The notes: generated by a model not told the origin, from the sequence alone. A stretch of DNA of 64,000 nt from Piscicola geometra (GCA_943735955.1 OX030960.1:1305134-1369133); one strand, 5' to 3'; shown: positions 1 to 11,289, numbered from the stretch's first letter. Numbers and translations: made by a program.

Positions 1-425
1 AGACCTTTTATCCGTTTACCCACCATGACAATCACCGCCAAAAAATCACTATCTCCACCAATAAAAATTCAATCATCACCACAGTACTAACACTCATACC
101 ACAGCACAATCATAACCACATCACTGCTGCTGCTATGGAAGGTTTTATCCTTTATGTCGCAGCTCACTTGATTCCCTGCGGCCATCTTGTTCTGCTGCGG
201 CCATTCTTGACAGACTCAAAACAACCAACATTCGCACAAAAAAATTCTAATTAATAATATGTAATTTTAATTTAGACTTAAGATTCCAACATTTTAATAT
301 ACTATACCCAAAACCGATTACTCTACAAATTTATTTGATCGGATGCCAAAATGGCAGCCCCTAACCAAAGATCTACCAAATGTTTTATTTAACAAGTTAT
401 ATAAATTCCTGTGATTGATTGATTG
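1..425 (-). repeat. Degenerate copy of an interspersed SINE-like repeat
   Basis: This stretch shares long runs with 47,485-48,070 in the same orientation and with 15,590-16,190 in the opposite orientation, including the tracts around the words ccgccaaaaaatcact and tcacttgattccctg. The first 20 bases resemble the terminal motif of the foldback family (ttttatccgtttacc). At 405-420 is a (gatt)n tail in plus orientation, probably from a second copy. No coding capacity is seen. The class is inferred from the shared GCGCTATA plus (GATT)n tail of the other copies. Confidence 0.6.
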
Positions 426-480
426 ATTTAAAAAATATTGTTAGAAATTCAATTAAAAATTGTTAATTAAATTACATTTT

Positions 481-962
481 AATAATTTTAAAAATTTAAT
501 TTAATAATGTTCAAATTTAATTTTAAAATGTTACATTTAATGTTAAAATGTTACATTTAATTTTAAAATGTTACATTTTATTTTAAAATGTTAAATTTAA
601 TTTTAAAATGTTACATTTAATTTTAAAATGTTACATTTAATTTTAAAATGTTACATTTAATTGTAAAATGTTACATTTAATTTTAAAATGTTACATTTAA
701 TTTTAAAATGTTCCATTTAATTTTAAAATGGTACATTTAATTTTAAAATATTACATTTAGTTTTAAAATGGTACATTTAATTTTAAAATGTTACATTTAG
801 TTTTAAAATGTTACATTTAGTTTTAAAATGTTACATTTAATTTTAAAATGTTAAATTTAATTTTAAAATGGTACATTTAATTTTAAAATGTTACATTTAA
901 TTTTAAATTGTTACATTTAATTTTGAAATGTTACATTTAATTTTAAAATGTTACATTTAATT
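481..962. repeat. AT-rich minisatellite, 20-bp unit, about 24 copies
   Basis: The unit ttacatttaattttaaaatg repeats head to tail, with single-base variants such as gtacattt and ttaaattt. It ends in a short T-rich stretch about 200 bases before the R3HDM4-like reading frame. The unit resembles the 19-bp unit at 58,186-58,870 (both share ttacattta followed by an A/T run), so the two arrays may have a common source. Confidence 0.95.
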
Positions 963-1183
963 TTTTCTTATATTTATTCATATATTTTTTCTTTTTAGTC
1001 CGTTTTTACAGTGAAATGACCTTAAAGATTATTGTAATCTAGTCCATATTGTGTTTGAGCATTCGGCAGGTGGCTTTGGGCATGAACACCTATTTCAGCT
1101 AGTTGTGCAAGTGATACCTAATCTTAATTCGAATTTTTACACAACTTTTATTTGAAATAAGCTTTTGAAATCTTAAGATAGTT

Positions 1184-1920
1184 ATGACTGAATCAGATTC
1201 AAAATCAAGTTGTTTTCTTTCTTTCGTGGATGACGAGTCATCGAAACTAGATTCTAGGAAAAAGAAAAAGAACTATCAGAGATCACAACATCATTTCAAG
1301 CCAAGGGACCAACGAAAACTGTTTGATGGAGCCAGACACGTACGAAGAAGAAGGAATTTAGAAGATCTGATGCTTCAATTAGACTCTAATTATTAGAGTC
1401 TCTGAGTTTCGATAGTAACGGAAAAAATATTGGGTCAGAAGAAGAGGGAGACACTGAACCAACCCCTTTTGACGTTCTGTTTTTAGAAAAGGATAGCATG
1501 GAGATTTGGCAGAATTTCATTAATTCTTCTGAAGAGGATCAGTTTTTGGTGCTTAGAAAGGATTCCTCTGACAGAGATGTGCAGGAAGCTAGAACTGTCT
1601 CATCCCACCATGCATACAATAGAATCAACTCCAGATTACGAAGTTTTTTGAAGCGAAAGAACATTCCAAGAGATCGTCTAGAAATGATCGAGATGGCTTT
1701 GATTGAGTACTTTCTTGAGAAACCGCTATCTACTTATGTTACCACCATCCCTGATGCATATGAGAGGTTGGTATTTCATGCAGTGAGTCAGTATCTAGAC
1801 CTGGAATCCAGGAGCTTCAACAGCGGAGCAGGCAGGAAGACTCAAGTTCTGTCGAAACACAACCCCTTCTCACCTCCCATCAGCACCCTTGCCAGTCACA
1901 TGCAGGCTATCAAGGCTTAA
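1184..1920 (+). CDS. R3HDM4: R3H domain-containing protein 4-like (R3HDM4), apparently frameshifted
   Basis: Two open segments, 1184-1396 and about 1390-1920, lie end to end in different frames. The second aligns with the C-terminal half of animal R3HDM4: a segment beginning MEIWQNFINSSEEDQ, then a predicted R3H nucleic-acid-binding fold around INSRLRSFLKRKNIP and YERLVFHAVSQYLDLESRS, and a tail matching the family's short end. The first encodes a Lys/Arg-rich N-terminus ending in LEDLMLQLD, which fits the family's position before an acidic linker. A -1 shift is needed between 1387 and 1396, exactly within a perfect 21-base palindrome centred at 1391. No splice sites join the segments. It is intronless here, with AATAAA at 1928. 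It may be a retrocopy, a live gene with an assembly error, or a gene started at 1498. Family assignment is good; intactness is uncertain. Confidence 0.72.
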
Positions 1921-2886
1921 TGCAAAGAATAAAATGCAATCTTATTTATATACAATTTGTTTGGACATTTTTTTGAATTTGACATACTCTGCAAGCTCAT
2001 CAATGGATTATTCAGTTATAATAGTAAGGCATATTTAATATTTAGAACACTAATTTCCAATTGATAGATTTTTTCTATTTGCTTTATATAAATATTTATT
2101 TTATAAAAACTCTTTGAAGACATTTTATTCATTTTTGTTTAATAAAATTCAATTGATTCAAATAATTTTGTTACTTTTTAAATGTCTTAATGTTTCAAGT
2201 TTCAGTTGTCTTTGTTCGTTCTACATGTTAAGCACATCGGAGCTTTGATCTGGTCTTGCATGTCTTCGATTTGGACCTTCTTTTTTTGCAACTTCTTCTC
2301 TTCTTCCTCTTGCCACATGAGTTCCGCTTCCTCATTAGACTGTTTTTCTTCTCGGGTGCCTGGCAGCTAAAGGAACTTCCCATTTCGAAAGTTCGCACTT
2401 TATTCTTCTATAACGTTACTTCAAAGTTAAAGATGTTGTTTTTATGTTGTTTTCGAGAATGACGACATAAAAACGTAAGAAGCCTTCAAGTTCCACATAA
2501 TAGAGAGTTTTTGAACAATTTAACATTTTATTGATAATTTCCTTTTTAGAACAAAATAAGAACATATTATTACAAATTCAAAGGCTTATCGGGTATATTG
2601 ATGATTGATGCAAGGTAATTTGGCTTGGTGACTGGGAAAAAGTCTTCAGGAAAAAAAATCGCCTCATTATTACCGTAACATTGGCGGTTCCAGAGAGGGT
2701 CTAAGGGTAAGATGGCACACATTTTATTTAGTAATATCAGCGTGAATAGTAATATTTTTGTTTTCACTTAATTATATATTAAATAAAACGCTATATAAAC
2801 TATATATTTAAATTCAGAATCCATAATATAATGCAATTTCATTTCTCTAAAAATCTTTATTGCAAATTGTTTGACTATGTGCCTAC
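1921..2886. other. 3' flank of the R3HDM4-like gene; no further gene seen
   Basis: AT-rich sequence with possible polyadenylation signals at 1928 and near 2141. Short open frames here (for example at 2256-2462 forward and 2570-2767 reverse) have low-complexity translations and no recognisable domain, so I do not call them genes. Confidence 0.5.
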
Positions 2887-3295
2887 TAGAGGTTGGACAT
2901 GGACGAGTTTTCATTCCCATTCCCGTCCCGTTCCCGATGGGCCATGAGAATTTTGATACCTTTTAACCCCGATTCCCGAAACTTTTTGACCCAGTCAGAC
3001 CCATTCCTGAAAAAAAAATATCTTTCCATTCATTTTCGCTGCCGTGTTCACCAACTCCAAACTTGTAGTCCTAATATTTCTTACAATTTATTATTTGAAA
3101 CTCAGAGAATATCTTTTTTAAATAAAAAACACGATTTAAATTTAAAATATTTATTGAAATGAAATTATTGAAGTTAGTTATTGTTTTTAAGTAATTCAAT
3201 CAAATTTTTATTTATTTTCACACGGGTTAAACCCAGGGGCGTAGCGTAGGGGGGCGAGAAGCGGTTTATTTACGTTATAAAACAAATAAAAGTTG
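2887..3295 (-). mobile_element. Older, decayed end of an hAT element of the same family
   Basis: Starts with a TIR-like tagaggttggacatgg and TCCCG-rich subterminal repeats. It then follows, with many substitutions, the sequence seen at 3,304-3,730 in the intact neighbour, including the non-coding tract up to the end of the transposase gene. It stops just before the target site of the intact copy. The matching opposite end lies at 6,447-6,535. So the younger copy landed inside an older relative. Confidence 0.75.
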
Positions 3296-3303
3296 ATTCA
3301 CGT

Positions 3304-6017
3304 TAGAGGTCGGACATGGACGATTTTTCATTCCCGGTCCCGTCCCGTTCCCGAAATTTTTTTTCCCGTCCCGTCCCGTTCCCGATGGGCCATCAGAATT
3401 TTGATTCCCGTCCCGTCCCGTTCCCGAAATTTTTTTTCCCGTCCCGTCCCGTTCCCGATGGGCCATCAGAATTTTGATTCCCGTCCCGTCCCGTTCCCGA
3501 AATTTTTTTTCCCGTCCCGTTCCCGAAATTTTTTTGAGGTCTCTTTATTCATTTCCACTGCCGTTATCACTGGTCCCAAACTTGCTAGTCCTAAATTTTT
3601 TTATTTGAAAGTCAAAAAATATTTTTTTTCGAAACAAACACGCTTCAAATATATATTGAGATAAAAGTAATGAAGTTAGTCATTGTTTTTAACTAATTAA
3701 ATCAAGTCTTTATTGCTTTTAACGCGCGTTAAACCGTCCAGAGTTTCAGCTTTCAAATTAGATGATCTTGGGTCTGAAGTTAAACGACCACATGTTGAAA
3801 AATTCCGTTCACAGGGAATAGAACTTGCAGGTATACTAAACAACATTTTGGCTACTTCTTGTAGTATTGGAAAATTGTTCATTTTACTCCAATAAAATAA
3901 AACATCTTTATCATCTTCAATTTTGTTGGGACGTAATTGTGAATATTTGTACAATTCATCCTCTTCTGAATTTTCTTCCTCGTTCATTATTATTAATTCA
4001 TCAATAATGTTAGAAATATGTTTTTTAACAGCATTCTTATTCTCCACAACTGCAAAAATAAAATCATTCGTATAATTTGATAGTATAATAAATGTATTAT
4101 AATTTTTACGTTATAAAAACAAACATAATAGGGTTAAATAACCATAATTTGTATCTTTTTTTTCAACAGAACTGCAGCTTGGCCTGGCTGTACAAAATGG
4201 AATTAAATTTTCTCTAATGAAAGTCTTGGTATTTATTTCTTGTTCTATCCCAAACTCTTTTCTTATTATTCTTTTATACTGAGGATGCAACAGACATGCT
4301 GCCATATGAATAAGATCAATGGGCATCTTTTCTTTTGTCGAAATGATCAACTGAGCAATCAACTGGAAATTAAAAAGTCAAATTCAAAGTATTAATTTAC
4401 GAAATAAAAAAAATTAACTTACCAGTTTGATTTCATTTGACAAGTTTTCATCATCACTCATTTGCTCTAATCTCCCTAATATTTGGACTCGCCATAACAA
4501 CTTCAAATGTAATGTTGGAGCTTTTGACATTGACAATGCAATGGTGGCTTCGTTATACATTTCTAGTGCATTTAAAACTTCTTTTAAGTGAGGAGTGTCG
4601 ATGAAATAGAGATTTCCATACTTGGGGGTTTGCTTAAGAATAATTTTTAAAGAATCCATTCCATCATATACTGATTTCAACATGAAATAAATCGAATTAA
4701 ATCTTGTAGATGATTCTTGTTTAAGTGTTTGTTTTCCCATGTTTAAAAGCTCCTTTTGCTTGCTATAAAAAAATAAAATTTTATAACAAATTATGTTGAA
4801 ATTAAAATATCAATTTTAATTTTTTTTTACTGTATGAAAAATGTGAAAATTAATTACCCAGTCTTCTTGACGTATTTTACAACATCTTTAGCATTCTCAA
4901 TTAGTAAAGATATTGGGTTATCTGCTGCCAACTCAGAAAACTTTTTGGATAATGCAAGATTTAAATCATGAACAGAACAGCCCAGCCAAATCATTTCATC
5001 AGAATTGTTAAAAGCCTTTTTTACATTTGAGGCATTGTCAGTCGTGAAGGTACAATAGTCTAATGATTGAATACCATATTCCTGGAATCATAAAATAACA
5101 TTTGAAATATTAAAACATGTGGATATTTATCTTGTATAAATTATTTTTTAAATATTTATGAAAAATTGTTTAAAAAATTACCATGCAGAGTTTATTCATC
5201 TCCTCAAGAATATTTCTGGATGAGTGATTTACATTAAAAGCAATTGTTGCCAAAACTCTGTCTTGAAGCTCCCATTCTCCATTATTGTCTTTAACATAAT
5301 GTATGGTGACTCCCAAATGTGAATCTCCAGAACGTTTATTCTTCCAAATATCAAGGGAAAAACTTTTAGAACCATTGTTCTGTAATAGATTGAAATTTAT
5401 AAATATTTATTTTTATTAATAATTAAATGCATAAATTAATTTATAAAATTACACACCTTTGTAAATTCTCCTTTTAATTTGGTAATCACTGTTAAGACAT
5501 TTTTTTCATGGTATTGCCTCACTGTTTTTTCGCAAGGCAATACATCTTTAGCCTTCAGACCCCGGCCATATGAGGCTCCAATATCGATGAGTTTTTGAGC
5601 CACCTGAATGAAACCTTCACCTTCAACCGTGACGAAGGCTCTCATGTCTTGAGCACAAAATAGGGAGATGGCCTTGGTCAAATTATTCTTTAAATTAGGA
5701 GAAACAGACTTTTGAGAAAATGTGAGAGTATTCTGCGTTATTTGATTCACAACTGGACTGCCAGTGCATGCTTTTTTGTGTTTCAGCATGCCAGAGGTGC
5801 CACAGGAATTTAAATGCTGAATCAACACTTTGCAGTCTTTGCATTGCACGAATTCTGTATGGCACCCATCAACCAATACTTTGACAAAGCTTTTCCAAGC
5901 TATACTTTTACTAAGATTCATTGCCATTGTGGAAACACGTGCAGGATCATTCGTAATAATTTTGTCAATCTGACTTTTCTTCATTTCCTTAATAGTTATA
6001 GACTTCGGTGAAATTAA

Positions 6018-6053
<36 letters not shown>

Positions 6054-6438
6054 AGATAATGATAAATTCGAAGACGACGTTGCTGACATTTTGAAATAAA
6101 CGGAAGTTTTGATAAAAGTAAACATAGTAAAGAGAAATCTAATTGTTGGAAAACCACACTTTTTAATATATAATAGATTTAACTTTAATTTTTCATCTTA
6201 ATTTTTTGAATTCCAAAATTTTTATTCCCGCTTTTTCCCGTTCCCGATTTAAAAGTGTATTCCCGTTCCCGTTTTTTCCCGTTCCCGATTTCAATGTTGA
6301 TTCCCGTTCCCGTCCCGAAAACCTATTCCCGGTTCCCGACTTTTCCCGTCCCGAAATTAATTTTCATTCCCGTTCCCGCGGGAGTCCCGCGGGTACCCGC
6401 GGGTACCCGGTCGAATCGGGTACCCGGTCCGACCTCTA
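3304..6438 (-). mobile_element. Complete hAT transposon with 12-bp TIRs and 8-bp target duplication
   Basis: The element begins TAGAGGTCGGAC at 3304 and ends GTCCGACCTCTA at 6438, a perfect 12-bp inverted repeat. The 8 bases ATTCACGT flank it directly at 3296-3303 and 6439-6446, the target duplication length expected of hAT elements. Both ends carry arrays of TCCCG/TTCCCG words (about 3325-3530 and 6225-6420), which are likely subterminal transposase-binding sites. The transposase gene lies on the reverse strand and its reading frame is intact. Perfect TIRs, exact TSD and open frame suggest a recent insertion. Confidence 0.93.
3697..6125 (-). CDS. hAT transposase with BED zinc finger, six exons, 667 codons
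   Basis: Reverse-strand exons 6125-5457, 5379-5182, 5081-4858, 4762-4423, 4362-4143 and 4049-3697 join through GT/AG sites in consistent phase to 2,004 bases including the stop. The start at 6125 or the inner ATG at 6089 is possible. The N-terminus has a Ser-rich run, then a BED-type zinc finger (QCKDCKVL ... LKHKKAC). Exon 2 has the first catalytic-type Asp in SLDIWKN; exon 3 has TTDNASN and CSVHDLNLAL, the second Asp region and the conserved Cys/His. Exon 6 ends in the hAT dimerisation domain (PASSIPCERNFS). The donor of exon 5 (GTTATT) is weak but keeps frame. The protein is expected to cut and paste its own element in the nucleus. Domestication is unlikely because its TIRs and TSD are preserved. 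Confidence 0.9.
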
Positions 6439-6446
6439 ATTCACGT

Positions 6447-6535
6447 TCCCGATTTGAATGTTGATTCCCGTCCCGACTTTTTCTGTCCCGAAATTAATTT
6501 TTATTCCCGTTCCCGCGGGAGTCCTGGAGACATCC
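6447..6535 (-). mobile_element. Opposite end fragment of the older hAT copy
   Basis: TCCCG-rich sequence matching the inner part of the intact element's end (compare 6,285-6,390). It lies directly beyond the target duplication and continues the broken older copy from 2,887-3,295. Confidence 0.65.
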
Positions 6536-6549
6536 AAGATCAAACCATT

Positions 6550-7905
6550 GGAATCAACTGAACTTGATTATCACCAGGCACAACTCTCTGAACAACCTCC
6601 GCAGCACCAGAGCTTACCATAGCAAACCTGTGGGTCTAACAACCAACTGACACTGAACACCAAGCACAAAGTGTACCAGGCTTAGCGCTCTGGTATGTTC
6701 TTTGGCGGTATTGTCTTCGGGAGTGGCTCAGCAGACCGATCATGGATCGACAGTCTTTGCTGAAGCGGCTGCAGGTGAAGTCGGATGGAGGATCGTGAGT
6801 CTGATTTTGTTGTCTCATTTTTTTCTTTGTCTTCGGGATTCCAGATGTTGCCTGCGTTCTTCCTCGCCCTTTTTGATGCCTTTGTGGACAGTATGGCGCC
6901 AGCCATTCCGGTCATCAGCTAGCTCTTCCCATCTACCAGGATTGATACCCATAAGTTTAAAGTCGCGTTTGCAGACGTCTTTGAAGCGTAGTTGCGGGCG
7001 ACCAACTAGACGGAGTCCTGTAGCCAGCTCGCCATAGAGGATGTTCTTGGGTATGCGACCTTCTTCCATTCGATGCACGTGACCCAGCCAGCGTAGACGT
7101 CTTTGGCATAGAAGGAGTTGTATGCTGAGTGAGTTGGCTTGATTGAGTACGGCTATATTGGTGACTTTGTCTTGCCATGTTATGCCAAGGATGCGTCGAA
7201 GACAGCGAAGATGAAAGCTTTCGAGACGATCTTCTTGCTTGGCATAGGTGGTCCAGGTTTCGCTGCCATACAACAGAGTGCTGAGAACGCATGCCTGGTA
7301 CACTTTGAGTTTGGTGTTTCGTGTCAGTTGGTTGTTGGACCATACACGTTTGCTCAATCTGGCCATGACGCTGGCTGCTTTGGCGAGCCTCTTGCTAATC
7401 TCGATGTCGAGAGATAGGCTGCTAGTAATGACGGAACCCAAGTATGTGAACTTGTCAGTGGCCTCCAGAACCTGATTGTCGATTGTGATTGAGAGTGGAG
7501 CAGGGATGTCTTGACCCATAATTTTGGTTTTATTGATACTGATGGTCTGAATTCCCTACAAGCCTGAGCAAAGCGATTCATCAGCTGCTGAAGGTGTTCC
7601 TCCGTGAGTGACACCAGTGCCGCATCATCAGCGAACAGCATGTCTCTGATGAAGACAGTGCGAATTTTTGTCTTTGCTCTTTGGCGTGCCATGTTCAGTA
7701 GTTTCCCGTCACTTCTGGTGTGTAGATGGACACCTTCGGCAGACTCTTTAAATAAAAAGTTCAGCAGCATCGAGAAGAATATGCCGAATAATGTAGGCGC
7801 TAGCACACAACCCTGTTTGACCCCACTTTTAATTGTGAAAGGTTCTGAGGTCTCCCCATCGTAGCTGACCACAACTTGCGTGTTTTCGTGATAAGAAGTT
7901 GAAAT
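6550..7905 (-). pseudogene. Non-LTR retrotransposon, C-terminal reverse transcriptase half
   Basis: Reverse-strand frames at 7872-7354 and 7519-6815 are one RT domain with a frameshift near 7510. Visible motifs are GVKQGCVLAPTLFGIFF, then the catalytic FADDAAL, then FTYLGSVI, LSKRVWSNNQL, LLYGSETWT, HLRCLRRILGI and RLRWLGHVHRME. Beyond, near 6,780-6,700, is the remnant of a C-terminal zinc finger (FTCSRFSKDC ... GLLSHSRR). These are typical of APE-endonuclease LINEs. It is truncated upstream at about 7,905, where the foldback complex begins. The missing upstream part appears at 12,553-13,835 on the same strand, so both are probably one element split by an insertion. Confidence 0.88.
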
Positions 7906-7914
7906 GTTGGGCAG

Positions 7915-8110
7915 CCGAGGTAGACGGTAAACGGAAAAAAAGTCTTCTGGATAAAAAGTCTTTCGGATAAAAAGTCTTCAGGATAAAAAGTCTTCCGGAT
8001 TAAAAGTCTTCCGGATAAAAGTTTTCAGGAAAAAAATCTTCAGGAAAAATATCTTCAGGAAAAAAATCTTCAAGAAAAAAATCTTCAAAAAAAAAATTTT
8101 CAAAAAATTA
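7915..8110 (+). repeat. Tandem 16-bp repeats of the foldback family
   Basis: Starts ggtaaacgga and continues with variants of ggataaaaagtcttca, decaying into ggaaaaaaatcttca units. The same start motif occurs at 9,222 and, inverted, at 10,125 and 18,443. It abuts the broken retrotransposon, so it marks the insertion edge. Confidence 0.9.
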
Positions 8111-8507
8111 AGTTTTATGGAAAAATACGTGATTAATACGTGATCATTAAAACTTGAAAAATAAAATGTAATACTTTTATCTAATGTTTGCTATATTTTT
8201 TTCGTTCAATCTCGAAATAGCATTTGAATAAATTTGACTTAGCTGTTTTTGTTTCTTATTTTTGGCTTATGTTGGAGATATCAAATAGAAGACATGAAAC
8301 ATTCATAAGAAATGTGGTTAAAGCTCCCAGAAGGAAAAGAATCGGTAAGAAGTGCTTTTTATATAATTTTATTAATTTTAATGAATGTGAATAATTGTTA
8401 GAAATATTTTTAATTAAAAAATACTGAGAAGAGACATATTAATAAATAAATATCAAATAGAAGACATGAAACTTTCGGAGTTGTATGTGAAATGTGGTTA
8501 GAGCTCC
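8111..8507. other. Internal sequence of the foldback complex
   Basis: AT-rich, without coding potential. Part of it (8,110-8,250) recurs at 9,530-9,660 and inverted at 12,430-12,545; another part (caaatagaagacatgaaac) occurs twice here, at about 8,283 and 8,455, and inverted near 18,230. Confidence 0.6.
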
Positions 8508-10495
8508 AAGGATGTAGGATAAAAAGCCTCTCGGAGAAAAAGCCTTCGGATAAAATACCTTCTACAAAAAGCCTCCCGGAAAAAAAACCTCTTGGAAAAA
8601 AAGTCTCTTGGAAAAAAAGTCTCCTTGTTAATATTTTAGTATAAATATGTTTAAATATGTTTTAAATTCATAACTGTAATGCTCCAATTTACCTTAAAAA
8701 TCTAATTAAACAACCCCCTAAATCTGGTCTAAGATCATTTACCTTTAATCGTTCTTTTCGTTTTCCAGTTAAACACTCTTTTGCTAAACGTTCTTTTTCT
8801 TACTGTGGTCCTCTTTTATGGAATTCTTTACCTTCTTCTTTAACTTCAACCAAGTCACTCATAACTTTCCGTCGAGGCCTGAAGACGTACTTGTTTGGGA
8901 CGTGATGGCTGAGCGCTTTTGTTCGCTTAGTAAAGGGCGCTATATAAATTATTAGTGATTGATTGAATGATTGATAAATAACTTTTATACTTTTTATATA
9001 AAAAACGGATTTTTTATAAATTCGTGTCATAATTTTAAATAAATAAAACAAACTATATTTTTTAAAAATTACATAATTAAAACGAACTATAATTATAACT
9101 ATAACGAACTTTATTTTTTTAATAGATTCGTTTCACAATTTTAAATAAATAAAACGGACTATATTTTTTTAAAATACATAATTAGAATGAACTTTAATTT
9201 ATCAAATACAATAAAAATTATTGGTAAACGGATAAAAAGTCTTCAGGATAAAAAGTCTTTAGAATAAAAAGTCTTCAGGATAAAAAGTTTTCAAGATAAA
9301 AAGTCTTCAGGATAAAAAGTCTTCAGGATAAAAAGTCTTCAGGATAAAAAGTCTTCAGGATAAAAAGTCTTCAGGATAAAAAGTCTTCAGGATAAAAAGT
9401 CTTCAGGATAAAAAGTCTTCAGGATAAAAAGTCTTCAGGATAAAAAGTCTTCAGAATAAAAAGTCTTCAGGATAAAAAGTCTTTAGAATAAAAAGTTTTC
9501 AGAAAAAAAATCTTTAAAAAATTCAATTTTAAGGAAAAATACGTGATTAATACGTGATCCTTGAAACTTGAAGAATAAAATTTGATACTTTTATCTAATT
9601 TTTGCTATATATTTTTCGTTCAATTTCGAAAAAGCATTTGAATAAATTTGACTTGGCTGTTTTTGTTTCGTCACTTTAACCATAAAGATATAATGTTTAA
9701 GGGAGAATACGTGCTCCTTAAAACTAAAAGCTTGAAATTTCATACTTTTATCTAATGTTTGCTCAGTTTTTTTTTCAATCTGGAAAAAGCATTTGAATAA
9801 ATTTGACTTGGTTGTTCGCGATTCCACACTATAACCATTAGTTTTCTGCTGGTTCTCGATCGTGATTATTTATCTTAAAAATTAATGTTTTGAAGATTTT
9901 TTTCCTGAAGACTTTTTATCCTGAAGACTTTTTATCCTGAAGATTTTTTATCCTGAAGATTTTTTATCCTGAAGATTTTTTATCCTGAAGATTTTTTATC
10001 CTGAAGATTTTTTATCCTGAAGACTTTTTATCTTAGAGACTTTTCATCCTAAAGACTTTTTATTCTGAAGACTTTTTATCTTGAAGACTTTTATCCTGAA
10101 GACTTTTCATTCTGAAGACTTTTTATCCGTTCACCAATAATTTGTATTGTATTTGATAAATCGTTTCAGTTATGTATTTTTAAAAAATATAGTCCGTTTT
10201 ATTTAAGCAAAATTATGAAACGAATCTATAAAAAAATAAAGTCCATTATAATTATAGTTTGTTTTAATTATTTAATTTTTTTTAAATTAGTCCGTTTTAT
10301 TTGCTTAAAAATTGTGAAACGAATCTTTAAAAATTCCGTTTTTTATATAAAAAGTCCGTTTTATTAATACTAAAATATTAACAAGGAGACATTTTCTCCG
10401 AGAGGCTTTTTCTCCAAGAGGTTTTTTTCCGGAAGGCTTTTTGTAGAAGGTATTTTATCCGAAGGCTTTTTCTCCGAGAGGCTTTTTGTCCGTTC
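8508..10495. mobile_element. Foldback element: 2-kb palindrome with tandem-repeat arms
   Basis: The left arm (8508-8645 plus 8986-9520) is inverted in the right arm (9885-10495). Outermost are decayed gcctctcggagaaaaagcc units, then an AT-rich stretch with aaaacgga words, then arrays of ggataaaaagtcttca (9236-9500) facing gaagactttttatcctga (9890-10130). The loop, 9521-9884, has two diverged tandem copies of about 150 bases. The left arm is interrupted by a retrotransposon end at 8646-8985. Long arms of short tandem repeats recall Drosophila FB elements, but no kinship is implied. No transposase is visible. Confidence 0.82.
8646..8985 (+). pseudogene. 3' end of a CR1/L2-type retrotransposon, inserted in the foldback arm
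   Basis: The forward frame from about 8,665 reads a typical LINE C-terminus ending LWNSLPSS ... FRRGLKTYLFGT and a stop near 8,906. It is followed by ggcgctatataaat and a (tgat)n tail. This tail links the SINE-like repeats of the window to this LINE. Its insertion breaks the left foldback arm, whose sequence resumes at about 8,986. Confidence 0.8.
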
Positions 10496-10499
10496 CCCC

Positions 10500-11285
10500 T
10501 TGAACACCATTGGGTGCTTCAGTTTCTGCACTTGCTACATCTAGAATAGACTGTTTTAACTCATTTTATTATGGTTAATAATACTTTGAAGCCTTTAGTA
10601 TTTATATTATAAATTTATAAAAATATAAAAATAATATTTTCAGTTAAGTAATATATAGTATTTATTATATTAATTTATAAAAATAATATTTTACATTTAT
10701 AAAATTTTGAATAAATCAGTCAGTCAGACTATAGGCTATGTTCTTAAACACTATTGGGGCACCAGAGTAAGACCTCCAACCAGTTTCCTCCATTCTTTTT
10801 GATTTTCTGATAGTCTCAAACAGTCCTTGAGCTCAAACCTTATCCACTCCACTATATTGTTCGACTATCTTTCCTTTGTCTGATTCTTTTTGTCCTCCCT
10901 GGTCAGTGCCTTCAGAGGACAAAAAACAAGGCAACAAAAAACAAAAAATTTTCTGCTGTCTGAACTTTATTAACTGATTTATACAGAATTTTAGCTGCTG
11001 ATTTCAAACATGATTTCAGTTTTTCTGTATCAGGTCAAGTTTTTAAGCTATTTTAATTTTACAAAATTGAAATTTTCAATGACATTGTTGTGGTTTTTTT
11101 ATATTTTTATATTACTATTTTTTTAGAGTCTGTTTATTTAAAAAAAATTCTAATACAACATAAATGTAACATATTTAAAACTTCAAATTTTTTAGTTTTT
11201 TAAATAGTAAGTATAAGTAAAAAATAACATAAAAAAGAATTTCAAGTTTGTTATTAAACAATCAAGGCATAAATTTTCTTTTTTT
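10500..11285. other. No gene; possible LINE C-terminal scrap on the reverse strand
   Basis: AT-rich filler. At about 10,730-10,850 the reverse strand reads a short stretch with ENQKEWRKLVGG, which resembles the extreme C-terminus of some LINE reverse transcriptases. It is too short to be sure. Confidence 0.35.
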
Positions 11286-11289
11286 GCAA

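Noticed and set aside
3293..3664. Open frame rich in Pro/Arg/Ser
   Set aside because: It is a translation of the TCCCG subterminal repeats of the hAT element.
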